Shown here in pieces: positions 24,140 through 32,602 of a stretch of 34,221 nucleotides of DNA (its first letter is position 1; each line of letters starts with the position of its first letter). A model generated the notes under the pieces. The model did not search any database. It was not told the origin of the DNA and saw nothing but the letters and a program-made list of their open reading frames with translations. The position numbers were made by a program, and so were the translations under genes. Source of the stretch: Hyphomicrobium sp. (lineage in GTDB: Bacteria > Pseudomonadota > Alphaproteobacteria > Rhizobiales > Hyphomicrobiaceae); assembly GCA_030148725.1 (NCBI GenBank), contig JASBSU010000006.1, forward strand, positions 1-34,221, written 5' to 3'.

Positions 24140-25527
24140 TGAGCCAGTCGCGTAATCAGTTGGGCTCGACTGCAAAACGAGTATCGGACTTTGCCGAGCT
24201 GCGGCCGGTCGGAACCACCCGCGCGCCGACGATGAGGGTTGAATCCCTTTCGCAGTCCAAACGCGGCCATCAGAGCGGAAAGCCGGGCGCCCGTCGTGCC
24301 CGCATCCGCGACCTGGAGCCAGTCGCCCTCTTCTTCCGCCATAGCGGACTGATCTTCCGCTGCGTCGGCATCGCCGGCGCGCTGAGCCTCCTTCTCGCCT
24401 GGCTGATGCCCGTCAACTACACCGCCAAAACCGCCGTCATCGTCGGCGGCGGCCTCGGTCAGGTGGCCACCATCAGTGCCCGCGGCGACGCGCAGAACTA
24501 TCTGGAGCGAACGCAGGAGTTGCAGGCCCGCAACGTGCGCCTGCTGGCGGAAATCAATGGTGATCCCGAGCTGACGTTCCCCGCCGAGTTCGACCAGTCG
24601 AAGGACAAGCCCACGCTGGCCAAGATCCTGGACGGAGAGCGCATGTTGTTCACCTCCCGCCGGGAGTCCCTGCAGGAGAACGTCGACCAGCTCAAAGCCG
24701 AAGCTGCGCTCTATGATGAGCGCAGCACGCTGCTCGGCAAGCAGATTGATCTGATCGGCAAGCAACGCGAGATCGCCGACAAGGAAGTCGCGGAGACCCA
24801 GGCCCTTGTGGACCGCAAACTGGCTCCCATCCCGCGCTTGCGCGAGGCGCAGCGCACGAGCGCGCTGCTGGCGAGCCGCAACGTCGAGGTCGAGGCAGAG
24901 CTGCTGAAGGCGAAGCAGAGCGCCAACGACGTCCGGCAGCGCATCACCACTTTGAAGACCAAGTACCGCACTGAGGCTCTGGACGAGCAGGCCAAGGTGC
25001 ATGCGGAAATCCGCGAGATGTCGACCAAGGGCAATACGTCGAGGTCGATCGCCGAAACATCCGGCAACGACTCCCGCGCCGACGCAGGCTTCATTGCCAA
25101 CCAGTCGGACATCATAACGTCCGACCAGTTGGTGCGCGAAACGGTGCGCCGCCTCGGGCTACAGTCCGACAGCTCGTTCCTGGCTAAAGCTGACGAGTCC
25201 ATGCCGATCAAGACCGAAGAGGATCGCCTCAACGCGGTGACCGCCGTGGTGCAGGAGAATCTCGCCGCCGGCCGCATCGGCCCTGGCTCGCGCATCGACA
25301 TCAGATACACCTGGAGCAAGCCGACCAAGGCCATCGAAATCGCGAACACGCTCGCTGCGGTGTATGTCGAAAATCAAGCCAAGGCCGAGTATCTGCCGAG
25401 CGTTTCGATCCTGCGCGCAGCGTCCATGCCGCTGAAGCCGAACATCGCGCCGCCGATCATAGTGATCGCTGGGCTGCTCGCCGGACTGATCTTTGGCTAT
25501 GCACTCGCGCTGATCTTGGATCGCTGA
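24139..25527 (+). CDS. Chain-length determinant (Wzz/GumC-type PCP) protein
   Basis: This 462-residue polysaccharide co-polymerase has a basic N-terminal tail of about 55 residues and a first membrane helix near 65-90 (CVGIAGALSLLLAWLMP). A large periplasmic coiled-coil region rich in Glu/Gln/Lys follows (about 115-300). Near the end is MPLKPNIAPPIIVIAGLLAG, the Pro-rich motif before the second helix (about 435-458) that is typical of PCP proteins. It probably sets polymer length together with the polymerase. No fused tyrosine kinase domain is present, and no clear kinase gene is adjacent. ATG 24139 overlaps the stop of the preceding gene, with GGAG 6 bases upstream. Confidence 0.85.
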   Translation: MSQSRNQLGSTAKRVSDFAELRPVGTTRAPTMRVESLSQSKRGHQSGKPGARRARIRDLEPVALFFRHSGLIFRCVGIAGALSLLLAWLMPVNYTAKTAVIVGGGLGQVATISARGDAQNYLERTQELQARNVRLLAEINGDPELTFPAEFDQSKDKPTLAKILDGERMLFTSRRESLQENVDQLKAEAALYDERSTLLGKQIDLIGKQREIADKEVAETQALVDRKLAPIPRLREAQRTSALLASRNVEVEAELLKAKQSANDVRQRITTLKTKYRTEALDEQAKVHAEIREMSTKGNTSRSIAETSGNDSRADAGFIANQSDIITSDQLVRETVRRLGLQSDSSFLAKADESMPIKTEEDRLNAVTAVVQENLAAGRIGPGSRIDIRYTWSKPTKAIEIANTLAAVYVENQAKAEYLPSVSILRAASMPLKPNIAPPIIVIAGLLAGLIFGYALALILDR

Positions 25528-25549
25528 GCGCGGCGAGGCACGGCCCCGC

Positions 25550-25789
25550 TCAGCGCTGGCGCCCCATCACCACGCCGATGACGAGCCCGCAGAAGAGCCC
25601 GATCAGCGAGCCGATGAAAATCGACGTGCTGGTAGACATGCCGGTGAACGTCGAAAGCAATATGAGCACGAGGCTCCAGAACGCGCCGATAAAGAGTGCG
25701 ACAGATAACAGCCCGACAATGCGCGCAACGCGCACCCGCCGCGGAACAGCGGTCGACCTAACGAGCTTGGTTTCGATCGCAGTGGGCAC
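25550..25789 (-). CDS. Small two-helix membrane protein, unknown function
   Basis: This 79-residue protein has a basic N-terminus (residues 1-23) and two hydrophobic segments (about 25-47 and 53-75) joined by a short Thr/Ser-rich loop, ending GVVMGRQR. I recognise no family. The GTG start at 25789 is preceded by GAGGACGAG. It is convergent to the chain-length gene. A role in exopolysaccharide control would be a guess from location alone. Confidence 0.55.
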   Translation of the reverse strand: MPTAIETKLVRSTAVPRRVRVARIVGLLSVALFIGAFWSLVLILLSTFTGMSTSTSIFIGSLIGLFCGLVIGVVMGRQR

Positions 25790-26074
25790 AGCTCGTCCTC
25801 ATCGTCTCCGGCGTGGCGCTGCATGAACCGTCCGAGATGGGCCATACATCCGACAATTCGGCAGATGGCTCGCAAGACCACCCAATTGACATGACGATCG
25901 AGCGATTCCGCCACTGCCGGCAACCGGTGTCCCGTGACAGGTTGGAACACCGTGACAAATGACTTGGTTAATCGGCCGCATCATTGAGTCGCTCGATCGG
26001 CTAAGGTTTTCTTTTTGCCCCAGTTTGAAACATGTGTTAGTTGCTGAGACACCACTGCCGTTCTGGGTGTCAGT
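25790..26074. promoter_or_regulatory. Divergent intergenic region with direct repeats and hairpin
   Basis: These 285 bases lie between two divergent unrecognised genes. CCGTGACA occurs twice, at 25932-25939 and 25950-25957, exactly 18 bases apart, a spacing near two helical turns. GACACC (26048-26053) and GGTGTC (26066-26071) form a 6-bp hairpin ending 3 bases before ATG 26075. The first could be an activator site and the second could hide the weak ribosome site. Both are inference from pattern. Confidence 0.3.
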
Positions 26075-26917
26075 ATGTTCTCAGTCGCCCTCTTCCGAAA
26101 CGGCCTGTCGCCCTCCGCGCTCGCTCCATGGGGAGACGGACTGGCCGAGCAATCGCTCGCGGACTGGTGGTATCCGGCAACGTGGGACAATGTAGCCCCT
26201 GACGAGCTCGTTGTCGTCAATCCATCGCTCGCAGCGCGATCGTCGAGCGTGGACAGCGGACCGGAAGCTTTACTGCGCGGCGTTCTCGTCAATCGTTTGA
26301 CGTACGCACGCCAGATCTTCTCCGACCCGGCATTGGCATTTCGCACCCGCGCACGCGACGCGGCCCGCCTGAACGATGCCGAACTCGCCGAGGCTCCGCC
26401 GTCGAGATCCGATCCGTACTTGCGCTGGCTCGCCCACGGCGAACGCGCGAACCCAGGCTCACGACAGCTCGACTTTGAGCTCGCAGTTATCCGCAGCATC
26501 GCCCGGCTCCGCGACGCCGCAAAGCCGCACGCAGCGGAAAAAGAGTTCATCGATCTACCAGGGGCGGTCATCGCTTCGCTGCATAGCGGCGTGAACGCCG
26601 CCAACGTCACAACGGCTGTAGGCTTTGCGCACGAATTGCTCGCCGCCGCCACTTGGCTCGGCCACCTGTTGCGCGGCCGCGCGGCCCTGATGCCGGCTTT
26701 CATCGCCGACACATTGGTTGATTGGCTTCCGGAAGGCTCCGCGGCCGATCCCTGCACCGCCATGCTGCAAACCCACGCAGAGATAGCAGTCGGCCGGCGG
26801 GCACTGCGCAGATGCGCCGAACGTGTCCGCAAAACCCGCCGCCCATACTTGCTCCACCCCCGCAGGACGATAGCTGCGATTACGGCGCCAGCACCTCTGT
26901 TCGATTTGGGTGAGTGA
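26075..26917 (+). CDS. Unrecognised protein between the two polysaccharide clusters
   Basis: This 280-residue protein is soluble-looking and mostly helical in appearance, with no signal peptide or membrane segment. Codon third positions are strongly G/C, which supports this strand over a long but Ser/Arg-biased open frame on the opposite strand (25981-27030). I know no motif in it. The segments DELVVVNPSLAARSSSV and FELAVIRSIARLRDAA stand out only as regular secondary structure. The C-terminus is rich in Arg and ends PLFDLGE. It is convergent with the second polysaccharide operon (24-base gap) and has a weak ribosome site inside a possible hairpin. Confidence 0.65.
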   Translation: MFSVALFRNGLSPSALAPWGDGLAEQSLADWWYPATWDNVAPDELVVVNPSLAARSSSVDSGPEALLRGVLVNRLTYARQIFSDPALAFRTRARDAARLNDAELAEAPPSRSDPYLRWLAHGERANPGSRQLDFELAVIRSIARLRDAAKPHAAEKEFIDLPGAVIASLHSGVNAANVTTAVGFAHELLAAATWLGHLLRGRAALMPAFIADTLVDWLPEGSAADPCTAMLQTHAEIAVGRRALRRCAERVRKTRRPYLLHPRRTIAAITAPAPLFDLGE

Positions 26918-26941
26918 GGCAGCCGAAACAAATTCGGCCGG

Positions 26942-27514
26942 TCAGCGCTTGAACGCTTGCCGCCAAAACCGCCACGCCAACGTCCCAGCCGTTCCCGCGG
27001 ACCACCTGAGCATAAGTCCCCGCCATGCAATGCGCCTGTAAATAACCTCCGACGATTCCATCAGGGTCGACATAGGCTCGATGAACAACAGGGACTGCAA
27101 ATACGTTGCAGTAGGCAACGCATCCACTTCGTCGACGACCACAACCAATCGCGGCTGACGTTCGACACGCAGGCAATAACGAGCAAACTGGGCTGCCAGA
27201 TTCTCGACCTGATCGCGGGTCCCATTTCGGGCATCGATCAGAAGGATGGAGGCTGCGCCGGAGGCGCATTTTAGCGCATCATCCACTAGGTCGAGGTCCA
27301 AACGGAACTCTCGTCCATGAAGCAACTCCCTGAGCCCAACAGGGACAAACTTCGCGTCGCCGGTGTCAATTGTCGAATCCATTGCGCGACTGACATCTGC
27401 AGCCCGAACGACAGCCACGCTATCGCACGAACCGCAAACCGCAAGCGCGCACAACGCCAGCGCGACACTCTCCGACCGTTCAACACCCGTCGCCGATACG
27501 ACTGCCACAGGCAT
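26942..27514 (-). CDS. Unrecognised protein, possibly a degenerate P-loop ATPase fold
   Basis: This 190-residue protein is the last gene of the minus-strand polysaccharide operon. Its alternation of hydrophobic strands and helices (MPVAVVSATGVERSESVALA, then SILLIDARNG and RLVVVVDEVDALPT) recalls MinD/ParA or tyrosine-kinase-type ATPases. However, no intact Walker A GK[ST] is present, so nucleotide binding is doubtful. The C-terminus is basic with Trp-rich segments (RWSAGTAGTLAWRFWRQAF) that might contact membrane. ATG 27514 overlaps the stop of the upstream glycosyltransferase gene (TGATG), so its translation is coupled to it. Function unknown; the ATPase resemblance is a weak impression. 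Confidence 0.55.
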   Translation of the reverse strand: MPVAVVSATGVERSESVALALCALAVCGSCDSVAVVRAADVSRAMDSTIDTGDAKFVPVGLRELLHGREFRLDLDLVDDALKCASGAASILLIDARNGTRDQVENLAAQFARYCLRVERQPRLVVVVDEVDALPTATYLQSLLFIEPMSTLMESSEVIYRRIAWRGLMLRWSAGTAGTLAWRFWRQAFKR

Positions 27515-29280
27515 CAGCGACGGTACTTCAAATAAGGCGTACTCGCCAAGATAGCCCTCACGTAAGCTAGGTAGCCACCTCGCAAATACAGATACTGCCC
27601 ATTCCGCAACACCAGCATCAAAGCCGAAGCGAGCGTACCTGGCAGCACAAGGGCTAATCGTACTGGAAAATACTCGTCCACTGAATTAAAAAACCACCGT
27701 CCCTTTGGTCGCAGCGCCCACATGCTCGCAAACTCGGGACTGAACTCATGAAAATGCGCCATAGCCAACTGCCGACGCCTCAGAAGCACCTCAATTAAAT
27801 ATTCCTTACGCACCCAAGAAACCTGATCCAAAACCAATAGTTTTTCATAGTCCTCTACGTAACGAGCAATATCTAAAGCCGAATAACGGAACCGCGACAA
27901 GTTCAAACACAGAGCGACAGCGGAAAGCCACGATCTAACGGAAGACGCTGCCGACGAAATAAATGTACATTCCACGCCAACGGTCGAAACGTATTTACTC
28001 ACAAACAATGCCAGCCTGCGCTGTGCTTCCAATGTCGACACCTTGAGAAGCGGCTTTCGGCGAAACGGATGCTGACTTAGCGGCTGCCCATAGGACCGCG
28101 TTCGTCCGTCGAGCGTCTCAACCGTCACTCTTCCAGCATAAGATAAGATAGCACGCCCGGTCATCGACTGCGTCAAGGCGTATGGATTGACACGGGTTGG
28201 AACCCCAACTTGCGCCGCCCTCAATCCGTGTTCGACATCCTCGAACTCAGCCCAGCGCAGCGATGGATTCTGCGGGCAAAACCTCCACACATCCCGCTTG
28301 GCTAAGCACAAGCTGCCGGTGGCGTACGAGCGCAGATCAGAATATCGCCGGGGGTTTGCATAAACGAAGCCTCCACGCTCCAAATCCGCAAAGACACTGG
28401 GCGAGAAATGCGAAAAAGCGAGATCACGAGCAGGAGCAACAACGCCCCCAACGGGTGCACTAACCATATTGACGTCCGAGTATCGACGAGGCGAAATATT
28501 ATATCGGTCGTCGTAGTAAATCGATTGAAGAGTCACAAATGGAAATCCATCACCAAAGCGATCGAGTGCTCGGCAGAAATCGCGCGGCAGGAATACGCGA
28601 TCGTGGAGGATACAAATGTTCGGGTGAGCCGCCTCATCGGCCAGGCAATTTTTCTTTTCGGAGATTCGAACCGGCGACCCCTGTATATCCTCACCAACGA
28701 CACGGACATGCTCAAGATATTTAAAATCCGGGTGGGGCCGGCCACACAGAAGTATTTCCTTGCACCGCACCGGCAACTCCAAGATTCGAGCCACGCACGC
28801 ATTTAAGAACGCTGGATCATCCGGCCCAGTGGGAATGCCAAAAGTCCACCGATCGAGACCGGCGCAGGCTTCAGCCCGAAGAGGCCTAACCTTCCTGAAT
28901 CGAACAGAAGTGTCCGTACGGTGCTCCAGCTCGATGAAGCCCGCATAATAGGCGCGCTCAAGGTAGGACTGACCGGGGTGCCGCTCAGTGAACGTCACAG
29001 TTCTACCGACCGGCAATCGATGCACGGCATCCCAGATCAGCAAAGGCGAAAGCGGTGAGTCCGCTTCAACACCGTAAAGGACGAGATCTCCGGAAAAATC
29101 AGGGAAACGCGTGCATCCGGTAACCGAGCTGATGCGCCTGTCCGCGCGGCGAGGTAGTTGGCGAAACGTTACGAACGTCTCCCCGCGCAACATTTCAAGA
29201 GCCGATAAGGGCACAGGCGGCAATGACGTTGCGTCTGGGTAGCGCAGCGCCTTCTCGTGAACAAGCTGAATGGTCGCCAT
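27514..29280 (-). CDS. Probable GT-A-type glycosyltransferase, large
   Basis: In this 588-residue protein, residues about 165-390 resemble a GT-A/GT2-like catalytic domain: NICILHDRVFLP, then GDGFPFVTLQSIYYDDRYN, and EFEDVEHGLRAAQVGVPTRV, which matches the E-D-x-E-x-x-x-R block near the acceptor site. The first 140 residues and the last 190 have no motif known to me. The tail contains hydrophobic stretches (about 545-575) that could associate with membrane. It starts 12 bases after the WavE-type gene stop and overlaps the next gene. Its DNA is clearly less GC-rich than the cluster to the left. Family assignment is tentative. Confidence 0.6.
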   Translation of the reverse strand: MATIQLVHEKALRYPDATSLPPVPLSALEMLRGETFVTFRQLPRRADRRISSVTGCTRFPDFSGDLVLYGVEADSPLSPLLIWDAVHRLPVGRTVTFTERHPGQSYLERAYYAGFIELEHRTDTSVRFRKVRPLRAEACAGLDRWTFGIPTGPDDPAFLNACVARILELPVRCKEILLCGRPHPDFKYLEHVRVVGEDIQGSPVRISEKKNCLADEAAHPNICILHDRVFLPRDFCRALDRFGDGFPFVTLQSIYYDDRYNISPRRYSDVNMVSAPVGGVVAPARDLAFSHFSPSVFADLERGGFVYANPRRYSDLRSYATGSLCLAKRDVWRFCPQNPSLRWAEFEDVEHGLRAAQVGVPTRVNPYALTQSMTGRAILSYAGRVTVETLDGRTRSYGQPLSQHPFRRKPLLKVSTLEAQRRLALFVSKYVSTVGVECTFISSAASSVRSWLSAVALCLNLSRFRYSALDIARYVEDYEKLLVLDQVSWVRKEYLIEVLLRRRQLAMAHFHEFSPEFASMWALRPKGRWFFNSVDEYFPVRLALVLPGTLASALMLVLRNGQYLYLRGGYLAYVRAILASTPYLKYRR

Positions 29281-29292
29281 GGCTCAACACAC

Positions 29293-30381
29293 CTAGGATG
29301 AAGGCGTTTGCTTGGGTCCACCGAGCCCGCCACGGAAAACGTTGCCTAGAAGCGCCCTTGCGTAAGCACGACGAAGCGGCGCGACCAAACCCGGAGCCAT
29401 CCGCCGCAGCAGCAAGTGTCCTGCCACAACCCACCAATAGCCGGACGTTGCAAAAAGAACATACTTTCGAAGCCAGATCGCAAGCAGCCGACGCCGAGGT
29501 TGCTCGAACGCTTGCCAAGCAATGCGCTCGACCTCCGATGATCGATACACCGTGGCAATCGCTACGCGCGACCGCAGAAGATGTGGCGGAATAAGCACCC
29601 CAGCATCTCGCGCATCCATGAGACGGAAATTTGCTAGCAGCATCTGTTCCGACATCTGCGCCCCCTCCACAGACACCGCCGTTGGAGAAGATAGACTGGC
29701 GCTCAATCCATTCGACGCCAACCAGCGAAGCATCAGAGCCTGCTCAGGCACGAGCCGCTGGCGTGTGAACCCCAACCACCCACGGATCAGCCCGAACCGA
29801 GGATCCTCCCCGAGGACATCACTGCTTCTGAATGGCGTCCCCGACCAGAACGCTTTCATATCTTCCGTCAGGCCGAATTGGATGATGTCAGACGGATGAA
29901 ACAGGGCTGGCGCGCGCGCCGGATCACGACTGTAAAGCGTCAAAGCTGCAACCGGCGATTCAAACAACCGGCACTCCGCAGGGACACGTTGCCCGTGGAG
30001 CAACCGCCGCAAGAACCCTGCATGCTCCAGAATAATGTCGGACCTCATTTTGAGTGTCCACCGCCGCGTCGCGAGCGCAAGACCAGCCCGCGTCGATCGG
30101 TCCTGACGTTGGAGATTGATCACATTACCGCCAATATCCGGCCAACCACCAGGGTCATCGATTGCTACAACCTTGTGAGCACGAACACCGGCCACATCCT
30201 CATCGCTCCAGGTGGCAACGATGATTTCGGCATCGGGCAGAACGCGCTTCACAGCATCTAAGCACACGTCAATGTTCGGGCGCCCACCATCAGTCCGATA
30301 AAGAGGGCCCTGCACCACAACCGATATGTCCGCTGACATGACTCGCCCAGCGTCAACAGGCACATAGCCGAACTCGTTCAC
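29293..30381 (-). CDS. WavE-family lipopolysaccharide/capsule synthesis protein
   Basis: This 362-residue protein resembles the WavE lipopolysaccharide-synthesis family. ISVVVQGPLYR (19-29) is followed by a conserved stretch in which VLPDAEIIVATWSDEDV is prominent, then LKMRSDIIL and a late PEQALMLRWLA. The family is linked to LPS core or capsule assembly and is thought to be a glycosyltransferase. The GTG start at 30381 overlaps the stop of the preceding gene (GTGA). An internal ATG at 30339 would drop 14 residues and is a fair alternative. A hydrophobic segment near residues 300-325 may attach it to the membrane. Confidence 0.78.
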   Translation of the reverse strand: MNEFGYVPVDAGRVMSADISVVVQGPLYRTDGGRPNIDVCLDAVKRVLPDAEIIVATWSDEDVAGVRAHKVVAIDDPGGWPDIGGNVINLQRQDRSTRAGLALATRRWTLKMRSDIILEHAGFLRRLLHGQRVPAECRLFESPVAALTLYSRDPARAPALFHPSDIIQFGLTEDMKAFWSGTPFRSSDVLGEDPRFGLIRGWLGFTRQRLVPEQALMLRWLASNGLSASLSSPTAVSVEGAQMSEQMLLANFRLMDARDAGVLIPPHLLRSRVAIATVYRSSEVERIAWQAFEQPRRRLLAIWLRKYVLFATSGYWWVVAGHLLLRRMAPGLVAPLRRAYARALLGNVFRGGLGGPKQTPSS

Positions 30382-31103
30382 TGGATTCCCCGCTCCTCCA
30401 GGACCAAGCCATCCGAATGAAACATCTTTCCGATCGCTCTGGCGTTCTGAACGAAAGGCGCCCTGACCTCAAGCCCCTGGGCCAAAACACCATTCATCGA
30501 AGGACACACGAAGAATAAACCGCGATATGCCATGGCATCACGATTTCTAAGCGAATGCGCCGCAGCTTCGAGGAAAACGGCGGAATCCCGAAACATATAT
30601 ACGCCAGCGGAGGCATGCCGCGAAATGACACGCTTCTCCGCGGCAACGCAGACCTTCCCAATCTCGCTGAACCCAATATACGAGAAACTTGGATCATCCG
30701 AGCTGAAGCAAGGAACAATGGCGCCTACCGAACCGGACCATTCAATTGATAAGTCTTGAGGCCCATCGAATATAATATCGGCCAAGTCGATGCATATTGT
30801 TTGATCATGCTTCGCCAGGGCGACGCCAGCCAACGCAGAGAAAAGTGCGCCGTCGGTCACACGGGACAACGTCACTATCGCACATCCCGGCCACTCAGAT
30901 CGCAGGTAGTCTGTTAGTGCCTCAATGCCAGCAACCTCGCGCACCACGAACGTATAATTGCCCCCAGACTCTTCCCGTGCCCAGCAGCGCGACTTCAGCG
31001 CATTGCGCAAGATGCTATCGCCATTACGCATTCTATAGAGAGGTCGAAGCCCCCAGCGTTCCGTCGCGAGGTCCGGACCAGCCAAAGGCACAATATACCT
31101 CAC
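30378..31103 (-). CDS. Degenerate sugar-nucleotidyltransferase-like protein
   Basis: This 241-residue single-module relative of the double nucleotidyltransferase encoded just upstream shares block order with it. MRYIVPLAG opens the protein, then DGALFSALAGVALA, EKRVISRHASAGVYMFRDS and FFVCPSMNGVLAQGLEV. The nucleotide-binding loop is degraded (AGPDLATERWGLRPLY, without the G-x-G-x-R and PKP signature), and the usual G-D site reads LAD. It may be catalytically inactive and act as a partner or regulator. The GTG start at 31103 overlaps the preceding stop (GTGA), and its stop overlaps the WavE-type gene in the same way. Confidence 0.7.
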   Translation of the reverse strand: MRYIVPLAGPDLATERWGLRPLYRMRNGDSILRNALKSRCWAREESGGNYTFVVREVAGIEALTDYLRSEWPGCAIVTLSRVTDGALFSALAGVALAKHDQTICIDLADIIFDGPQDLSIEWSGSVGAIVPCFSSDDPSFSYIGFSEIGKVCVAAEKRVISRHASAGVYMFRDSAVFLEAAAHSLRNRDAMAYRGLFFVCPSMNGVLAQGLEVRAPFVQNARAIGKMFHSDGLVLEERGIQ

Positions 31104-32602
31104 TGGTAGCGTCCCCTCAGATACGCCTTTAAATCATCCGGCGTGCCAATGCCATGCATCGACTGTTCCGAAATCTCGTAAACGCCGATGTGCTTGCCTG
31201 CACCAATTGCGTAATTATAGACTGGACAGACATAGTACTCGTTATTGACGCGATCGCTGCGAGCAATCATATCCACGGCAGCATCGATGAAATCCTGCCC
31301 CCTACGAAAATAATAAAGGCCGACCGTGGCTAGGTCAGATATCGGCTGTTTCTCTTTCGCTTCCAGCACCAAACCAGTAGGGCCAAGCCGAACGAACGAC
31401 CACTTGGGGTCTCGACGAGTGTCACGAAAGACTAGTATTGAGCCATCCAGACCACGCTCGTCGCTATCCGAGATAAAATTACTGCAGTCAAAATCCACTA
31501 TTTGATCGCAATTCGCGATGAGCAACGGCGCTTCCGGATCGAGGCAAGGCCTAGCAAGCAGAACCGTGCATGCGGCACCCTCCGTGACCTTGTCAACCGG
31601 AACGAACTCGACATTGCCGTTCCGACTGAGCCGCTCGACAAGATCGGGCTGATTCTCGATATGCTCGCGTCGCGCTAGCAAAATGTAACGAGCTCGTTGG
31701 CAAGCCAAATTCTCCATTACGCGCTGGATCATTGGCGCTCCACCGACGTCTATGAACGGCTTGGGTCGGTCATAACCCGCACTACTAAACCGGCTTCCAA
31801 GGCCCGCCATCGGGATAACGATAGCTACCTCCTTGGCGGGGACAGACTTTTTCCAAAGTCCGGCGGCCTCGGGCGGTCCACGTCTCTCAAAATGCTTAAT
31901 CCGCTGCGGCGAGTACAAGCTATGATAGCGCTCGGGCGCGATATCCACATACCCGACGCGTCCACCAGCCAAAACGATCTCGTTCAATGTCGGAGCGATG
32001 TAATAGGCACCATTCACTGATCGCCCGTTGCGGATCGAGTCTTTAGCGGCCCGTACGAATATCGAACCTTTGGCGAAATAGTAGAAGCCCGCAATCGCTC
32101 GCCTGCTGATCACCCGCTTTTCTGCTGCCTCGATGACCTGCCCCCGCTCCCCCTCACGTACATAGGACCAACGCGGATGAACGGACGCGAAGGTCACTAC
32201 TCCGGCATCCAGATCGCGGTCTGCAAAATCCCGTAGAATGCTACCACCGAGTCCCTCGATGATTTGATCGCCATTGCAGATTACGAGAGGATCATCGTTA
32301 TCAATCTGCTCCACCGCGAGCAATGCGCTGCACGCTGCTCCAGCTGTAGCCTTGGTCAACTCAACGATTGAGCACCTATCACCTGTGGCAATGCGCAATG
32401 CCGAATCGAGGCTAAAGGCTACGGAGTCGCAACGCTGGACGATAAATATAAAATGCGCGCCTGGGTCCGCTTCCCTTATGTTATCGATAACTCTTTCAAC
32501 CATAGGAATACCGCCGACTTCAATCAACGGCTTGGGGAAATGGTACTCGGAACGCGGAAAAAGTTCCTCCGAGCTTCCAGCCAAGGGAACGAGGAACCTC
32601 AC
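31100..32602 (-). CDS. Tandem two-domain sugar nucleotidyltransferase
   Basis: This 500-residue protein is made of two nucleotidyltransferase modules, 1-245 and 255-500. The second is well preserved: IPMAGLGSRF (263-272), RPKPFIDVGGAPMIQRV with Lys281, TEGAACTVLLA, and NCDQIVD with Asp366. The first has lost the glycine loop (AGSSEELFP) but keeps FPKPLIEVGG with Lys24 and NGDQIIEG with Asp112. Such enzymes join a sugar-1-phosphate or similar phosphate to a nucleotide. The likely product is an activated donor for the capsule-like polymer; the sugar and nucleotide are unknown. The GTG start at 32602 overlaps the HAD gene stop (GTGA). One module may be catalytic and the other regulatory. Confidence 0.82.
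   Translation of the reverse strand: MRFLVPLAGSSEELFPRSEYHFPKPLIEVGGIPMVERVIDNIREADPGAHFIFIVQRCDSVAFSLDSALRIATGDRCSIVELTKATAGAACSALLAVEQIDNDDPLVICNGDQIIEGLGGSILRDFADRDLDAGVVTFASVHPRWSYVREGERGQVIEAAEKRVISRRAIAGFYYFAKGSIFVRAAKDSIRNGRSVNGAYYIAPTLNEIVLAGGRVGYVDIAPERYHSLYSPQRIKHFERRGPPEAAGLWKKSVPAKEVAIVIPMAGLGSRFSSAGYDRPKPFIDVGGAPMIQRVMENLACQRARYILLARREHIENQPDLVERLSRNGNVEFVPVDKVTEGAACTVLLARPCLDPEAPLLIANCDQIVDFDCSNFISDSDERGLDGSILVFRDTRRDPKWSFVRLGPTGLVLEAKEKQPISDLATVGLYYFRRGQDFIDAAVDMIARSDRVNNEYYVCPVYNYAIGAGKHIGVYEISEQSMHGIGTPDDLKAYLRGRYQ

Noticed and set aside
22985-24175. 396-codon minus-strand open frame opposite the beta-helix gene
   Set aside because: It is Asp/Val/Ala-rich antisense translation of the repetitive beta-helix coding sequence, with no recognisable motif.
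23791-25002. 403-codon minus-strand open frame opposite the chain-length gene
   Set aside because: It is an antisense shadow, Leu/Gln/Gly-rich, without a ribosome site or motif.
25981-27030. 349-codon minus-strand open frame opposite the unrecognised 280-residue gene
   Set aside because: It is Ser/Arg-rich and lacks natural protein character. Third-position G/C bias supports the plus-strand gene, and it also overlaps the start of the next operon's last gene.
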